5,889 nt of DNA from Leptolyngbyaceae cyanobacterium SM1_3_5. GTDB lineage: Bacteria > Cyanobacteriota > Cyanobacteriia > Elainellales > Elainellaceae. Below are positions 5,775 to 5,889 of the stretch, in pieces. Made by a program: the position numbers and the translations under genes. The stretch's first letter is position 1; every line of letters begins with the position of its first letter. The notes under the pieces were generated by a model, which was given only the letters and a program-made list of their open reading frames with translations, searched no databases and was not told the origin of the DNA. The stretch covers positions 1 to 5,889 of the forward strand of contig JAAUTJ010000341.1 in the NCBI GenBank assembly GCA_012031475.1, in the 5' to 3' direction.

Positions 5775-5889
5775 CTGACAAAAGTACTGAAGGCTGAGAC
5801 GAAAGCTGGGCGGGAAGTGGAGGCTAGTTTAGGCTGAGAAGTAACCACACAACATCAGTCAAACAATGCTTCCAACTTCCCGCCTCTAT
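5766..5889. other. Non-coding junction sequence with inverted and direct repeats
   Basis: Kinase homology stops at about 5765, and no frame of the remaining 124 bases continues it, so this is a rearrangement or insertion rather than another frameshift. The segment holds an 8-base inverted pair, TTGACTGA (5771-5778) with TCAGTCAA (5855-5862), and a 10-base inverted pair, GGCGGGAAGT (5809-5818) with ACTTCCCGCC (5875-5884). It also has a 9-base direct repeat, AGGCTGAGA (5791-5799 and 5831-5839). This could be the end of an insertion sequence, a miniature element, or a repeat at which assembly ended. No transposase is visible in the window. Confidence 0.4.

Overview
The window is a cyanobacterial gas vesicle (gvp) gene cluster on the + strand, in the order gvpA - gvpC - gvpN - gvpJ - gvpK - gvpF, followed by a PAS-GAF sensor histidine kinase that is cut off near the right edge. 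Two things point to a cyanobacterium. The gene order and protein sequences match cyanobacterial gvp clusters rather than the haloarchaeal or Bacillus type. The cyanobacterial HIP1 palindrome GCGATCGC also occurs at least nine times across the window, with many partial CGATCG copies. Genus cannot be fixed by eye.

Layout. Positions 1-348 are non-coding: a G-rich, G4-capable repeat tract (about 22-65), then an AT-richer leader with a weak candidate promoter. Positions 349-572 hold gvpA (main shell protein), followed at once by a strong hairpin (582-606). Then come gvpC (632-1635; outer reinforcing protein with a C-terminal winged-helix-like extension), gvpN (1657 to about 2581; AAA+ ATPase), gvpJ (2578-2910; minor GvpA-like protein), gvpK (2930-3379) and gvpF (3382-4116). 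Genes from gvpC to gvpF are separated by 0-21 bp or overlap, so they look like one transcription unit, with gvpA boosted by the hairpin. A 114-bp spacer with small hairpins separates gvpF from the kinase (4231-5774). From about 5766 to the end the sequence is non-coding and carries short inverted and direct repeats, as if another element or a rearrangement interrupts the kinase.

Function. GvpA polymerises into the ribbed gas vesicle wall, GvpC braces it from outside, GvpN is an ATPase needed for growth of the vesicle, and GvpJ, GvpK and GvpF are minor assembly or nucleation proteins. The usual cyanobacterial companions gvpG, gvpV and gvpW are not in this window.

Main oddity. gvpA, gvpC, gvpN and the kinase are each broken by what looks like loss of one base in a short homopolymer. 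All shifts are in the same direction, and the protein reads on perfectly in the next frame. gvpJ, gvpK and gvpF are intact. This uniform pattern suggests under-called homopolymers in the sequence more than real decay, but a strain that has lost gas vesicles cannot be excluded. I see no convincing undescribed system. The items most worth checking are the frameshifts, the GvpC C-terminal domain and the kinase breakpoint.
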